21,187 bases of DNA from Chthoniobacterales bacterium. GTDB lineage: Bacteria; Verrucomicrobiota; Verrucomicrobiia; Chthoniobacterales; UBA10450. Location: contig JACCXL010000250.1 of NCBI GenBank assembly GCA_013697015.1, positions 1 to 21,187 of the forward strand, given 5' to 3'. This document shows positions 1 to 7,403 of this stretch, piece after piece; the first letter of the stretch is position 1; the number at the start of each line of letters is the position of its first letter. The notes beneath the pieces are model-generated. The model was not told where the DNA came from. It saw only the letters and a list, made by a program, of their open reading frames with translations, and did no database searches. The position numbers were made by a program, and so were the translations under genes.

Positions 1-204
1 ATCATGGCCGTGGCGCATGGCACCGACAAGCAGCTGCTTTGGGAACATAAACTTGCCATCGACGAGCACCTCTCCGCCTGTGGCATACCTGTTTCTTACA
101 CAAACGTTTTTTGGGGTGGCCGCAGTGAAATCAAACCATCCGAGATCGCGCCGCAGATTTATCGCGAATGGTTGCGCACGGTGAGCGCGACTGCGGTGGC
201 GTGA
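1..204 (+). CDS. C-terminal end of an unrecognised protein (5' partial)
   Basis: The frame is open from the first base of the window and stops with TGA at 202-204, leaving about 67 residues. An ATG lies at base 4, but only three bases precede it, so no start can be judged and I treat this as the tail of a gene entering from the left. The visible part is a soluble, mixed-composition sequence with WEHKLAIDEHLSACGIPVSY and then FWGGRSEIKPSEIAPQIYREW near the end. It has no membrane segment, no metal-binding cluster and no motif that I can assign to a family. It lies 31 bp upstream of trpD on the same strand and could be the preceding gene of the same operon. It does not resemble the C-terminus of TrpG. 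Function unknown. Confidence 0.5.
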   Translation: MMAVAHGTDKQLLWEHKLAIDEHLSACGIPVSYTNVFWGGRSEIKPSEIAPQIYREWLRTVSATAVA

Positions 205-235
205 TCCGAGGAGCGCGCCGGTTGCGATCGCCACG

Positions 236-1288
236 ATGAAAGCTCTCACCGAAAAAATCCAGGGCGGGATCGACCTGAAACCATCGGAGGTCGGTTATGC
301 GGTCACCGTTTTGCTTTCGGACCAGATCGATGACCTTACGAAAGCCGCCTTTCTCACCGCCTTGCACACGAAAGGCGAGACCGCTGATGAGATCACGGCT
401 TTTGTGCAGCACTTAATGGAGCGCGCCGTCGATCCATCGCTGGATCCGAAACAGCTGCCCGGTCCGATGATCGACGTCTGCGGAACGGGCGGCGATGGCC
501 TTGATCTCTTCAATGTTTCGACCACGATTATGTTCATCCTTGCCGCGGGCGGCGCGGCAGTCGTGAAGCACGGAAACCGAAGCGTCACGTCTCTGTGTGG
601 CAGCGCGGACGTGCTGGAGGCGCTGGGGGTGCCGATTGATCTGGAGCCGGAAGATTTACGCGAATGCCTAGAACGTCATGGACTGTGCTTCATCTACGCC
701 CGCCAGTATCATCCCGCGTTTCGCGCGATCGCGGGCATGCGAAAGCGGCTCGCCGGCGCAAATAAGCGGACGGTTTTTAATCTGATCGGTCCGCTCTTGA
801 ATCCGGCACGGCCGTCCCGGCAGTTGCTCGGCGTGTATGCGCCACGCCTCACCACTATTTTTGCCGAGGTGCTCAAACGCCTCGGCCGTGAACGCGCCTG
901 GGTGGTCCATGGCAGCACTGATACCGGCGGCGGCATGGACGATATTTCCATCTGCGGGCCGACGACACTCGCGGATCTGGAAAACGGAAAGATCACGACC
1001 GGGGTCATCGATCCGAGATGGTTCGGGATTGCGGAGAGCTCATGTGCTGAATTGCGCGGCGACCACGCCGCGGCGAACGCGGCGTGTCTGGAGGGGATTC
1101 TAACTGGCGAGGTCAAAGGTCCGCGGCGCGATCTCGCCCTCGTCAACGCGGCTGGCGGCTTCGTCGTCGCCGGATTGGCCGCCAATATTCCCGAGGGCGT
1201 GACAATGGCCCGCGCGCAGCTCGAGAGCGGACGAGCGTTGGAGAAACTGCGGGCGTTGCAAGGCTACACCCGCAAGAGCTCCCGATAG
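236..1288 (+). CDS. trpD: Anthranilate phosphoribosyltransferase
   Basis: This enzyme transfers the phosphoribosyl group of PRPP to anthranilate, the second step of tryptophan synthesis, in the cytosol. The 350-residue product has the normal family length. Visible landmarks are the PRPP-binding GTGGD at residues 83-87 followed by NVSTT, then KHGNRSVTS at 111-119 with the GSADVLEALG segment, and FNLIGPLLNP at 181-190. The N-terminal helical domain (about residues 1-70) and the C-terminal GGFVVAGLA region are both present, so the gene looks intact. The ATG at 236 gives the family-typical N-terminus. The nearest purine-rich stretch, GAGGAG, is about 22 bp upstream and too far to be a good ribosome site. 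The 3' end overlaps the convergent biotin ligase gene by 25 bp. No other trp gene is seen here. Confidence 0.96.
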   Translation: MKALTEKIQGGIDLKPSEVGYAVTVLLSDQIDDLTKAAFLTALHTKGETADEITAFVQHLMERAVDPSLDPKQLPGPMIDVCGTGGDGLDLFNVSTTIMFILAAGGAAVVKHGNRSVTSLCGSADVLEALGVPIDLEPEDLRECLERHGLCFIYARQYHPAFRAIAGMRKRLAGANKRTVFNLIGPLLNPARPSRQLLGVYAPRLTTIFAEVLKRLGRERAWVVHGSTDTGGGMDDISICGPTTLADLENGKITTGVIDPRWFGIAESSCAELRGDHAAANAACLEGILTGEVKGPRRDLALVNAAGGFVVAGLAANIPEGVTMARAQLESGRALEKLRALQGYTRKSSR

Positions 1289-1884
1289 GTCGCGTCGAAA
1301 TCGCGCAGCAGTGCTGCGGCGAAGGGACCGCGTGCAATCGGATGCCCGGCGATCATCGCGAGGGACGCCGCTGTCTCGCGCAGCTTTGGGGGAAAATCGG
1401 GCAGGCTTTGATTCACGTTTACGCCAATCCCCGCAATCGCGAAGTAGCTGTTCCCGCGGGATCGCATCTCAACCAAAACGCCCGCGATCTTGCGCCCGTT
1501 GACATGAACGTCGTTGGGCGCCTTCACCTCGGCAGGCAGCTGCAAATTTTGCGCGATGGTGGTGCAAATCGATCCCGCCAGCCACGTCGTGAGTCGAGCA
1601 GACTCTTCGATTCGGACCTTTGGACGAAGCAAAATCGAGAACCAGAGTCCCTTCCGGTCCGATGATTCCCAGCGTTTGCCGCGCTGTCCTCGCCCGGCCG
1701 TCTGAGTTTCGGCAAAAACGACGACTCCCTCAGCCACATCCGGTCCCGCCATTTGCAAAACGAAATCGTTTGTTGAGGCGGTCTCGCGCACGACAATGAT
1801 CTCCCGTCCGATGATGCATCCAGCCAGGGCAGCTCGCAATTCGTCGGCCTTGAGCGCCTCAATCGTCGACTCATCCCCGGCCAC
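1264..1884 (-). CDS. birA: Minimal biotin--[acetyl-CoA carboxylase] ligase (BirA catalytic core)
   Basis: This enzyme activates biotin with ATP and attaches it to the biotin carrier protein of acetyl-CoA carboxylase. The 206-residue protein shows ETASTND at 34-40, the biotinyl-AMP loop GRGQRGKRW at 64-72, KAPND at 121-125, GRKIAGVLVE at 130-139 and GIGVNVNQ at 152-159. It has no N-terminal DNA-binding domain, so it should not be a repressor. It also ends right after the catalytic domain and lacks the usual C-terminal SH3-like domain of about 45 residues. The usual KWPND motif has Ala in place of Trp. The start is GTG at 1884, one base after the nadC stop, so translation is probably coupled to nadC. 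An overlapping ATG at 1886 is in the wrong frame. The 3' end overlaps trpD by 25 bp. Confidence 0.9.
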   Translation of the reverse strand: MAGDESTIEALKADELRAALAGCIIGREIIVVRETASTNDFVLQMAGPDVAEGVVVFAETQTAGRGQRGKRWESSDRKGLWFSILLRPKVRIEESARLTTWLAGSICTTIAQNLQLPAEVKAPNDVHVNGRKIAGVLVEMRSRGNSYFAIAGIGVNVNQSLPDFPPKLRETAASLAMIAGHPIARGPFAAALLRDFDATYRELLRV

Positions 1885-1885
1885 A

Positions 1886-2737
1886 TCAGGTTCCGACGGG
1901 GGTCAACTCCAACGAGAGATCGACCGCGGGCGCGGAGTGCGTGAGCGCGCCGACCGAGATGTAATCGACGCCGGTCGCGGCAATCTGCCGCACGTTGCGC
2001 AGGCTCACACCGCCACTGGCCTCAAACTCCACTTTCGCTTTCCCCAGCGCGATCGCCTCGCGCATTTTCGAGGGCGGCATGTTGTCGAGAAGGATCACGT
2101 CAATGCCGTCGATCTCAAGAAAACTGCGAACTTGCTGCAAATTATCAGCCTCCACTTCCACTCGGATCCCGGGATGTTCCGTCCGCACTCGCTGGATCGC
2201 GGCGCGCATCTGCTCGAAACCGGAGCCGCCGCTGAGGTGATTGTCTTTCACCATCACCATATCGAATAATCCAAAGCGGTGGTTGCGGCCGCCGCCTGCC
2301 ACCACCGCCGCCTTTTCCAACGCGCGGAGACCAGGCGTAGTTTTTCGTGTATCGAGGATTTTCGCGCGGGAACCTGCCACAGAGTCGACGAAGGCGCGTG
2401 TCATCGTGGCAATGCCGCTGAGCCGCTGCAGGAAATTCAGCGCAACCCTCTCAGCGGTCAGAATGGATTGTGCGCGCCCGCGGATTTCGACAACTGTTTC
2501 GCCGCCGATGACCGACGTTCCATCCCTCAGTCGGACCTGGACGTGCAATTTCGCGTCGACCCGCCGAAAGACTTCGGCCGCGGTTTCCGCGCCGGCGATG
2601 ACCGATTTCTGCTTCGCCACAATACGCGCGAATGCTTGCAGTCCGGGGGGGACGAAGAGCTGGGTTGTCAAGTCACCCGTGCCGATATCTTCGGCCAGCG
2701 CGCGTGCGATGGGGTCGAGTGCGGCAGCTTCACTCAT
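1886..2737 (-). CDS. nadC: Nicotinate-nucleotide pyrophosphorylase (quinolinate phosphoribosyltransferase)
   Basis: NadC converts quinolinate and PRPP to nicotinate mononucleotide, CO2 and pyrophosphate in de novo NAD synthesis. The 283-residue protein has the family's normal length and order: EDIGTGDLTTQ at 16-26 in the N-terminal domain, LNFLQRLSGIAT at about 100-111, DTRKTTPGLR at 129-138, GGGRNHRFGLFD at 148-159, KDNH at 164-167, then VEVEADN, DVILLDNM and the phosphate-binding EASGGVSL and GVDYISVGALTHS segments of the barrel. The ATG at 2737 gives the expected N-terminus; no clear Shine-Dalgarno is seen. The stop is one base from the GTG of the biotin ligase gene, so the two probably form a cofactor operon. 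No nadA or nadB is present in the window. Confidence 0.96.
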   Translation of the reverse strand: MSEAAALDPIARALAEDIGTGDLTTQLFVPPGLQAFARIVAKQKSVIAGAETAAEVFRRVDAKLHVQVRLRDGTSVIGGETVVEIRGRAQSILTAERVALNFLQRLSGIATMTRAFVDSVAGSRAKILDTRKTTPGLRALEKAAVVAGGGRNHRFGLFDMVMVKDNHLSGGSGFEQMRAAIQRVRTEHPGIRVEVEADNLQQVRSFLEIDGIDVILLDNMPPSKMREAIALGKAKVEFEASGGVSLRNVRQIAATGVDYISVGALTHSAPAVDLSLELTPVGT

Positions 2738-3043
2738 GCATTAGAACCAGCGTGGCGCTCGCGATAGACATTCCCCCACAGCCATACGACTCAAGATTCG
2801 CGTCTGGTCCAACTAGATAGATGCACAAACTTAAGAATATCCTTTGGCGCCATTTCTCGAAACCTCCGATCTCAGCGATTCGATCGTTCTCAAACGCGAA
2901 GGCTCGCCCGGGTGTGGCCCACCGGGGCCAAATTGCGCATCGACAAGAAAACCGCGAATTCGGAACAGGTCTGCGTGTCTCGCCGAGCAAAAACCACAAA
3001 CTGGCAATGGTGGAATGGGCTACGGCTACGTGAGTTGCATCCG
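2738..3043. other. Gene-poor intergenic stretch upstream of nadC
   Basis: Together with the terminator and the stretch up to 3238, this forms a gap of about 500 bp between nadC and the exonuclease gene. Short open frames exist on both strands, but none has a ribosome site, a family motif or convincing codon use. A perfect 6-bp inverted repeat with a 4-base loop (TGGCCC / GGGCCA, 2915-2930) is present, and an AT-rich patch lies at about 2810-2850, where a nadC promoter could sit; I cannot assign clear -35 and -10 boxes. The length of the gap would allow a small RNA, but no known RNA fold was recognised. Confidence 0.4.
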
Positions 3044-3109
3044 AAAAAAGATTCGGGCAGCGCACGTTGGAGAAACAACAAATACGAAAAACGTGCTGCC
3101 GCCCGAATC
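3044..3109 (-). terminator. Strong intrinsic terminator downstream of the exonuclease gene
   Basis: Read on the minus strand, arm GATTCGGGCGGCAGCACGTT (3109-3090) is followed by a loop of about 21 bases and then arm AACGTGCGCTGCCCGAATC (3068-3050). The two arms pair almost fully, with only a small internal mismatch or bulge. The hairpin is followed directly by six T residues (3049-3044). GC-rich stem plus T-tract in this orientation is the standard Rho-independent design. It lies about 130 bp after the stop of the exonuclease gene (3239) and separates that transcript from nadC. Confidence 0.8.
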
Positions 3110-3238
3110 GCCTTAACCTGAGTAGTTGGACAGCTTCGCCAGCCCGCCGTTCGAATTTTCTGCAACTATTTCGTCCTGCTCGATCTGTTCCCGCCGGGAA
3201 GCTCAGCCGCGCAGGGAACGGTCGACTCCGCGGGCCCT

Positions 3239-4150
3239 TTATAACTGCAGCTCCCGCTGCTCACCGGTTGCGATGCGCCCAGCCTCTTCCCGCACTTCCT
3301 GCAGCAACGACTTGAATTCGCACTGTTCCAGCGCCGCAATCAGCCTGGGGTAATCAGGCTTAAGCGCAAGCGAGTCGAGAGGCACAGGCAGTTCCAACGC
3401 GCAATCCAACTCCACCATCTTTCGGTTCTGGACGATCTGCTCCTTCGCAGCCATGAGCTTCTCGCGGGTGCGCTCGCTTTTTACCCCGCCGATATTTTTG
3501 AGCAAAGTTTCGAGGCCGCCGTGCTCCAGGATCAAAGCCGCGGCTGTTTTGCGGCCGATGCCAGCTCCGGGAATGTTATCGACTGAGTCGCCGGCGATGG
3601 CGAGAACATCGCCGATCAGATTCGCGGGCACGCCCCATTTTGCCAGCACCTGCTCTTCGCCGAGGAGAGCGTGCGTATCCTTGGGCGAGGCGAGATCTGC
3701 CTTCGCGGTCGTGTAGATGCGGACATTCGAGTTAACGAGCTGAAAGAGATCTTTGTCGTTCGTGGCCAGCACCACTTCCCAGCCACGTTTTCTTGCGGCG
3801 ATCGCGTAACAGCCCATCAAATCGTCCGCTTCCGTGTCCGGGAGCGAAATATTGCGAAAGCCAAGCAGCGGCGTCATTTTCCGGATCAGCTCGAGTTGAG
3901 GGATCATCGGCGGCGGCATTTCTTTCCGCGTCTCTTTGTAGGCGGGCTGCAGTTCTACGCGGCGTTGCGGCAGCCCCTCGTCCCAACAGATGGCAGCGTA
4001 GTCCGGCTGCAGATCCTTCAACATTCGACGCACGGTCTTCGTGAATCCGAAGATCGCATTCGTCGGCTCGCCGCGAGAGTTCGAGAGATTCTGAATCGCG
4101 AAGAAAGATCGGTAGACGTAATAGTGGCCGTCGATCAGAAGCAATTTCAC
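3239..4150 (-). CDS. Stand-alone 5'-3' exonuclease / flap endonuclease (Pol I N-terminal domain type)
   Basis: The 303-residue protein corresponds to the 5'-3' exonuclease domain of DNA polymerase I (roughly the first 320 residues in E. coli) with no proofreading or polymerase domain. Such enzymes trim 5' flaps and RNA primers. All expected metal-binding acids are visible: D7, D57, the EADD cluster at 107-110, D132 and D134 in NDKD, and D188 and D191 in GDSVDN. The helix-three-turn-helix DNA-binding segment GDSVDNIPGAGIGRKTA follows at 187-203. The YKETR at 71-75 fits the substrate-binding arch. The start is GTG at 4150, which yields the family-typical MKLLLIDGH; no upstream in-frame ATG or clear ribosome site exists. 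It is divergent from the GYF_2 membrane gene and is followed by a strong terminator, so it is probably monocistronic. A separate polA may exist elsewhere. Confidence 0.92.
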   Translation of the reverse strand: MKLLLIDGHYYVYRSFFAIQNLSNSRGEPTNAIFGFTKTVRRMLKDLQPDYAAICWDEGLPQRRVELQPAYKETRKEMPPPMIPQLELIRKMTPLLGFRNISLPDTEADDLMGCYAIAARKRGWEVVLATNDKDLFQLVNSNVRIYTTAKADLASPKDTHALLGEEQVLAKWGVPANLIGDVLAIAGDSVDNIPGAGIGRKTAAALILEHGGLETLLKNIGGVKSERTREKLMAAKEQIVQNRKMVELDCALELPVPLDSLALKPDYPRLIAALEQCEFKSLLQEVREEAGRIATGEQRELQL

Positions 4151-4242
4151 GGCGCAAAGATAACTGATGCGCGACCGTTCTTCACCGCTTTTCCATCGGT
4201 TCGGCGGCTAGTTTTTCGGCTGAAGCACGCGTAGAAAGAGCC

Positions 4243-5361
4243 ATGCTGGAGGAATGGATAGTGCGCGTGCAGGAGCGGGAATTCGGTCCCGCCAATTTTG
4301 CAACGCTGCGTGAATGGCGTGAAGACGGTCGGCTCCTGGCGCAGAACCCCGTTCGGAAAAGCGACGGTCAGGATTGGATCACAGCCGGGGAGATTCCAGA
4401 CTTGTTCGACGTTCCGGAGAGCCCATCCGCAGACGAAGGGATAGTCCGCCCCGGGAAGATGGTCACCTTCAGCCAGATCATCGTCGCCACGTGCCGAATC
4501 TACGGTTGCGGTTTCAAACAATTTTTTGCGCTCTCGCTTTTGATCGGCATTCCGTCGCTCGCGTTGCAGGCGAGTCTCGCGTTCGTCGATTTTTCCGAGA
4601 AGAACGCTCCGGTCGGGAGGACGCCGCTGGCCAGCGCTGTTGCGGTTGTGGCGCTGGTCATAACGCTCGTCAGTTGGCCAATCTTTATCGCGGGCCTTCA
4701 GCTCATCTCCGGTGAAGTTTTGGACGGTCGTACGATCTCGCTGCGCGAAGTCTTGCGCCGCGCCATTCAGTTTTGGCCTCGGACTGCGCGACTCTCTGCG
4801 TTGGTCTACGGAAGCTTCGTCTTCTGGACCTTCATTCCGTTCGTCACGATTCTATCACTCGTCAGTGGGGGAGATGTCTCTCTTTTTGCGCTCGCGCTGG
4901 CGATCCTGATCCTGGGGCTGCAAGTCTACATGACAGCGCGGTTATTTGTGAACTTCATGTTCTGGCAGCAGTCGGCGGTGCTGGCGAATCGAGAGGGCGT
5001 GAATGCTTTGATCGAGAGTCGGGAACTGGCGCGCAGCCAGCCGACGGCGCCCCGATTACAACGGCCTCTCTATCGCGGTGCGATCGTCGCCTCGCTCTGG
5101 TTGCTGTTGCTCCTGGCGCTCAGCGCGGGCGTGGAATTGCCCTTCCTCCTTTTTCGGATGCGCGGTGTCACGACCGTCGAACAAGCGAGCGCTCTCGTGC
5201 AGACGTTCCTGAGCGCAACAACTCCGGACTCGATAACGCTTGTAACTTACGTCGTCAGCATGCTCGTGCACGCGCTGCTGCGACCGCTTCTGGGGATTGC
5301 CTTTGTCGTGCTCTACTTCGACGCGAAGGCCGGTCTTCCAGCCGGGTCCGCGCAGGACTAA
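4243..5361 (+). CDS. GYF_2-domain integral membrane protein of unknown function
   Basis: The 372-residue protein starts with a soluble domain (about residues 5-55) that fits the GYF_2 pattern: WIVRVQEREFGP, a helix ending in EDGRL, then V-x-K-x-DG-x-DWITAGEIPDLF. After a linker come five or six hydrophobic segments, at about 95-115, 130-155, 185-210, 212-235, 280-305 and 335-365. It is therefore an inner-membrane protein with a cytoplasmic sensor-like or adaptor-like head. GYF_2 domains are common in uncharacterised bacterial membrane proteins and are thought to bind peptides; no enzyme motif is seen. The ATG at 4243 is preceded by AAAGAG about 4 bases upstream, a fair ribosome site. The stop overlaps the convergent aldehyde dehydrogenase stop by 4 bp. 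The gene is divergent from the exonuclease, with a 92-bp shared promoter region. Confidence 0.75.
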   Translation: MLEEWIVRVQEREFGPANFATLREWREDGRLLAQNPVRKSDGQDWITAGEIPDLFDVPESPSADEGIVRPGKMVTFSQIIVATCRIYGCGFKQFFALSLLIGIPSLALQASLAFVDFSEKNAPVGRTPLASAVAVVALVITLVSWPIFIAGLQLISGEVLDGRTISLREVLRRAIQFWPRTARLSALVYGSFVFWTFIPFVTILSLVSGGDVSLFALALAILILGLQVYMTARLFVNFMFWQQSAVLANREGVNALIESRELARSQPTAPRLQRPLYRGAIVASLWLLLLLALSAGVELPFLLFRMRGVTTVEQASALVQTFLSATTPDSITLVTYVVSMLVHALLRPLLGIAFVVLYFDAKAGLPAGSAQD

Positions 5362-6905
5362 GACAGCGCGACGTAGGGCAGCAGGCCGTGGCGTCCACCT
5401 TCCCGACCAAAGCCGCTCTCCTTGTAGCCTCCGAAGGGGCTAGTCGGATCGAATTTATTGTAGGTGTTCGCCCACACGATTCCCGCGCGCAGCTCGCCCA
5501 CGATCTTGAAAATCTTGCTGCCTTTATCCGTCCAGACACCGGCGCTTAACCCGTAAGGCGTATTGTTCGCGCGCTCGATCGCTTCTTCCGGCGTCCGAAA
5601 TGTCATCACACTGAGCACCGGTCCGAATATCTCCTCCTGCGCGATGCGATGAGACGCCGTCACGCCGGTGAAGAAGCTTGGTGGATACCAGTAACCCTTC
5701 TTCGGCAAACGGGCGGGCGATTGCACCAGCTGCGCGCCCTGCTGCAAACCGCTGTCCACCAGTTCGTGAATCTTATCCAGTTGTCCGCGCGAATTGATCG
5801 CGCCGATGTCGGTATTCTTATCGAGGGGATCGCCGACGCGCAACGTGGCGATACGGTCTCGCAGCTTGCGGATGACCGCCGGAAAGACGCCTTCCTGCAC
5901 GAGCAAACGGGAGCCGGCGCAGCAGACGTGCCCTTGATTGAAGTAAATTCCTGCGATGATGCCCTCGACGGCCTGGTCGATGGGTGCGTCTTCGAAAATG
6001 ATGTTCGCGGCCTTGCCACCGAGCTCTAGCGTGAGCTTCTTCCGCGTGCCCGCGACAGCTTTTATCAGCAGTTTGCCGACCTGCGTTGATCCGGTGAATG
6101 CGATCTTGTCGACGTCGCGGTGCTCCACCAGCGCTTTTCCGGTCGCGCCCGCTCCGGTGATAATGTTCACGACACCTTCCGGCAACTCTGCCTGCTGGAA
6201 GAGCTCGGCCAGATGGAGCGCAGTAATGCTGGTGGTCTCGGCGGGCTTCAGAATGCAGGTGTTTCCGCTCGCGAGCGCCGGCGCCAGTTTCCACGCGGCC
6301 ATCAGGAGCGGGAAGTTCCAGGGAATAATCTGGCCGGCGACTCCGAGCGGCTCCGCCGTGCGCCCGGGAAAGGCGTATTGAAGCTTATCCGCCCAGCCGG
6401 CGTAATAGAAAAAGTGCGCCGACACGAGCGGCAGATCGACGTCGCGTGATTCCTTGATTGTCTTGCCGCCATCCATCGTCTCTAAAACGGCCAACTCGCG
6501 CGCTTTCTCCTGGATCAAGCGCGCAATCCGATAGAGATATTTCCCCCGTTCGCGGCCCGGCATGGGACGCCAGATTTTTTCGTAGGCGCGGCGGGCGGAT
6601 TTCACCGCGCGATCGACATCGCGCGCGTCGGCTGAAGCAATCTCCGCCAGCTTCTCCTCTGTCGCGGGATTGATCGAATCGAAATAAACGTGAGAACGCG
6701 GCGCGACGAATTTCCCGCCAATGAAAAGCTGATAGCGGGACTGCAGCTGGATATAATCCTTCGCTTCCAGCGCAGGGGCAAAACTCCAGCGCTCTCCGAA
6801 GTCCAATCTCCGCTCGCTCGCTGGGACGGTGGGTCGCGTGCCGTTGAGCGATTTCTCAGAGCGCGCCAGAACCGGTTTGCGGCGCGCGATTTTCTTGGCC
6901 GACAT
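5358..6905 (-). CDS. NAD(P)-dependent aldehyde dehydrogenase
   Basis: This 515-residue protein is a complete member of the aldehyde dehydrogenase superfamily, which oxidises aldehydes to acids with NAD(P)+. Landmarks are IIPWNFPLLM at about 193-202, K220 in ILKPAE, FTGSTQVGK at 270-278, the catalytic Glu in LELGGK at about 293-298, and the catalytic Cys in FNQGHVCCAGSR (C328 by alignment to the usual QCCCAGSR). EEIFGPV and the C-terminal SPFGGYKESGFGREGG are also present. The N-terminus carries about 55 extra residues rich in Lys, Arg and Ser before the usual start of the fold. ATG at 6905 has AGAGAGG just upstream. The same-strand neighbour deoC, beyond two gene remnants, releases acetaldehyde, so acetaldehyde is a reasonable substrate; this is inferred from context only. 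Confidence 0.93.
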   Translation of the reverse strand: MSAKKIARRKPVLARSEKSLNGTRPTVPASERRLDFGERWSFAPALEAKDYIQLQSRYQLFIGGKFVAPRSHVYFDSINPATEEKLAEIASADARDVDRAVKSARRAYEKIWRPMPGRERGKYLYRIARLIQEKARELAVLETMDGGKTIKESRDVDLPLVSAHFFYYAGWADKLQYAFPGRTAEPLGVAGQIIPWNFPLLMAAWKLAPALASGNTCILKPAETTSITALHLAELFQQAELPEGVVNIITGAGATGKALVEHRDVDKIAFTGSTQVGKLLIKAVAGTRKKLTLELGGKAANIIFEDAPIDQAVEGIIAGIYFNQGHVCCAGSRLLVQEGVFPAVIRKLRDRIATLRVGDPLDKNTDIGAINSRGQLDKIHELVDSGLQQGAQLVQSPARLPKKGYWYPPSFFTGVTASHRIAQEEIFGPVLSVMTFRTPEEAIERANNTPYGLSAGVWTDKGSKIFKIVGELRAGIVWANTYNKFDPTSPFGGYKESGFGREGGRHGLLPYVALS

Positions 6906-6993
6906 AGCCTCTCTTTAGCGTCGCAGCGCGCCGGCTGCACGTGAAATCAAGTGCGGGGATCGCGCCTCGAGCCAAGACGAATGGGGGCTGATC

Positions 6994-7018
6994 GCCACAC
7001 CTCCGAGAGGTGTATGGC
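6994..7018. repeat. Perfect-stem inverted repeat upstream of the aldehyde dehydrogenase
   Basis: Arm GCCACACCTC (6994-7003), loop CGA, arm GAGGTGTATGGC (7007-7018). The inner six pairs are perfect, and four more pairs form if TA at 7013-7014 is bulged. No T-tract follows on either strand, so it is not a standard intrinsic terminator. It lies in the 169-bp space between the truncated receiver-domain gene and the aldehyde dehydrogenase start. It could be an operator, a leader hairpin or a weak terminator. Confidence 0.4.
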
Positions 7019-7074
7019 TTCCGAGGAATTCCGTCGGTTTGTGCGAAACCTGCCCCTGCTTTCACAGCCGAGTT

Positions 7075-7314
7075 TCAGGCAGCGATGGTCAATTGCCAGA
7101 TAGCCACTTCGAGCTTCTGGAAGTTGACCGGTTTTGTCAGGTGATCGTCGATGCCGGCCGCCAGGCTTTTTGCGACATCGGCCTGCGTGCCAAATCCGGA
7201 GAGGGCCAAGGCGGGCGTTTTGTGTTCCTTTCGAATTTCTTCGATCAGGTCGAACCCGGTGCCGTCGGGCAATCCGATGTCGCAGATCAGGAGATCAAAT
7301 TTGTCGCGGAGCAT
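7075..7314 (-). pseudogene. N-terminally truncated response-regulator receiver (REC) domain
   Basis: The 79 residues match the second half of a REC domain. The phospho-acceptor Asp is D12 in LLICDIGLPDGTGFDLI, followed by the switch Ser S39 in ALALSGFG and the conserved Lys K61 in HLTKPV, with the final helix ending in AIWQL. What is missing is the first strand and helix, including the acidic pair that binds magnesium. The frame stays open upstream to an in-frame stop at 7417-7419, but that extra sequence does not restore a REC N-terminus. No output domain follows. In intact genes this type of REC often sits at the C-terminus of a hybrid histidine kinase, so this is likely a leftover of one. 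It is unlikely to be phosphorylated as it stands. A functional partial protein cannot be excluded. Confidence 0.65.
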
Positions 7315-7403
7315 CGCGGCGAAACCGGATTTTTTCGTTAACGTGTGTAACTCCGCCGCGCGGAGGATCGAGCTGCGGTAGCAAGAAGTGATTGTCGCCC
7401 GCG

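Noticed and set aside
709..1185. A 158-codon minus-strand frame within trpD
   Set aside because: Fully antisense to a conserved enzyme gene and without motifs of its own.
2730..3065. A 111-codon minus-strand frame upstream of nadC
   Set aside because: No ribosome site, no family motif and a Cys/Trp-rich composition. It starts inside the terminator hairpin, so it would be hard to transcribe.
3050..3109. The long inverted repeat as ends of a small mobile element or an integron-type attC site
   Set aside because: The arms enclose only about 21 bases, there are no flanking direct repeats, and a T6 tract follows directly, which fits a terminator.
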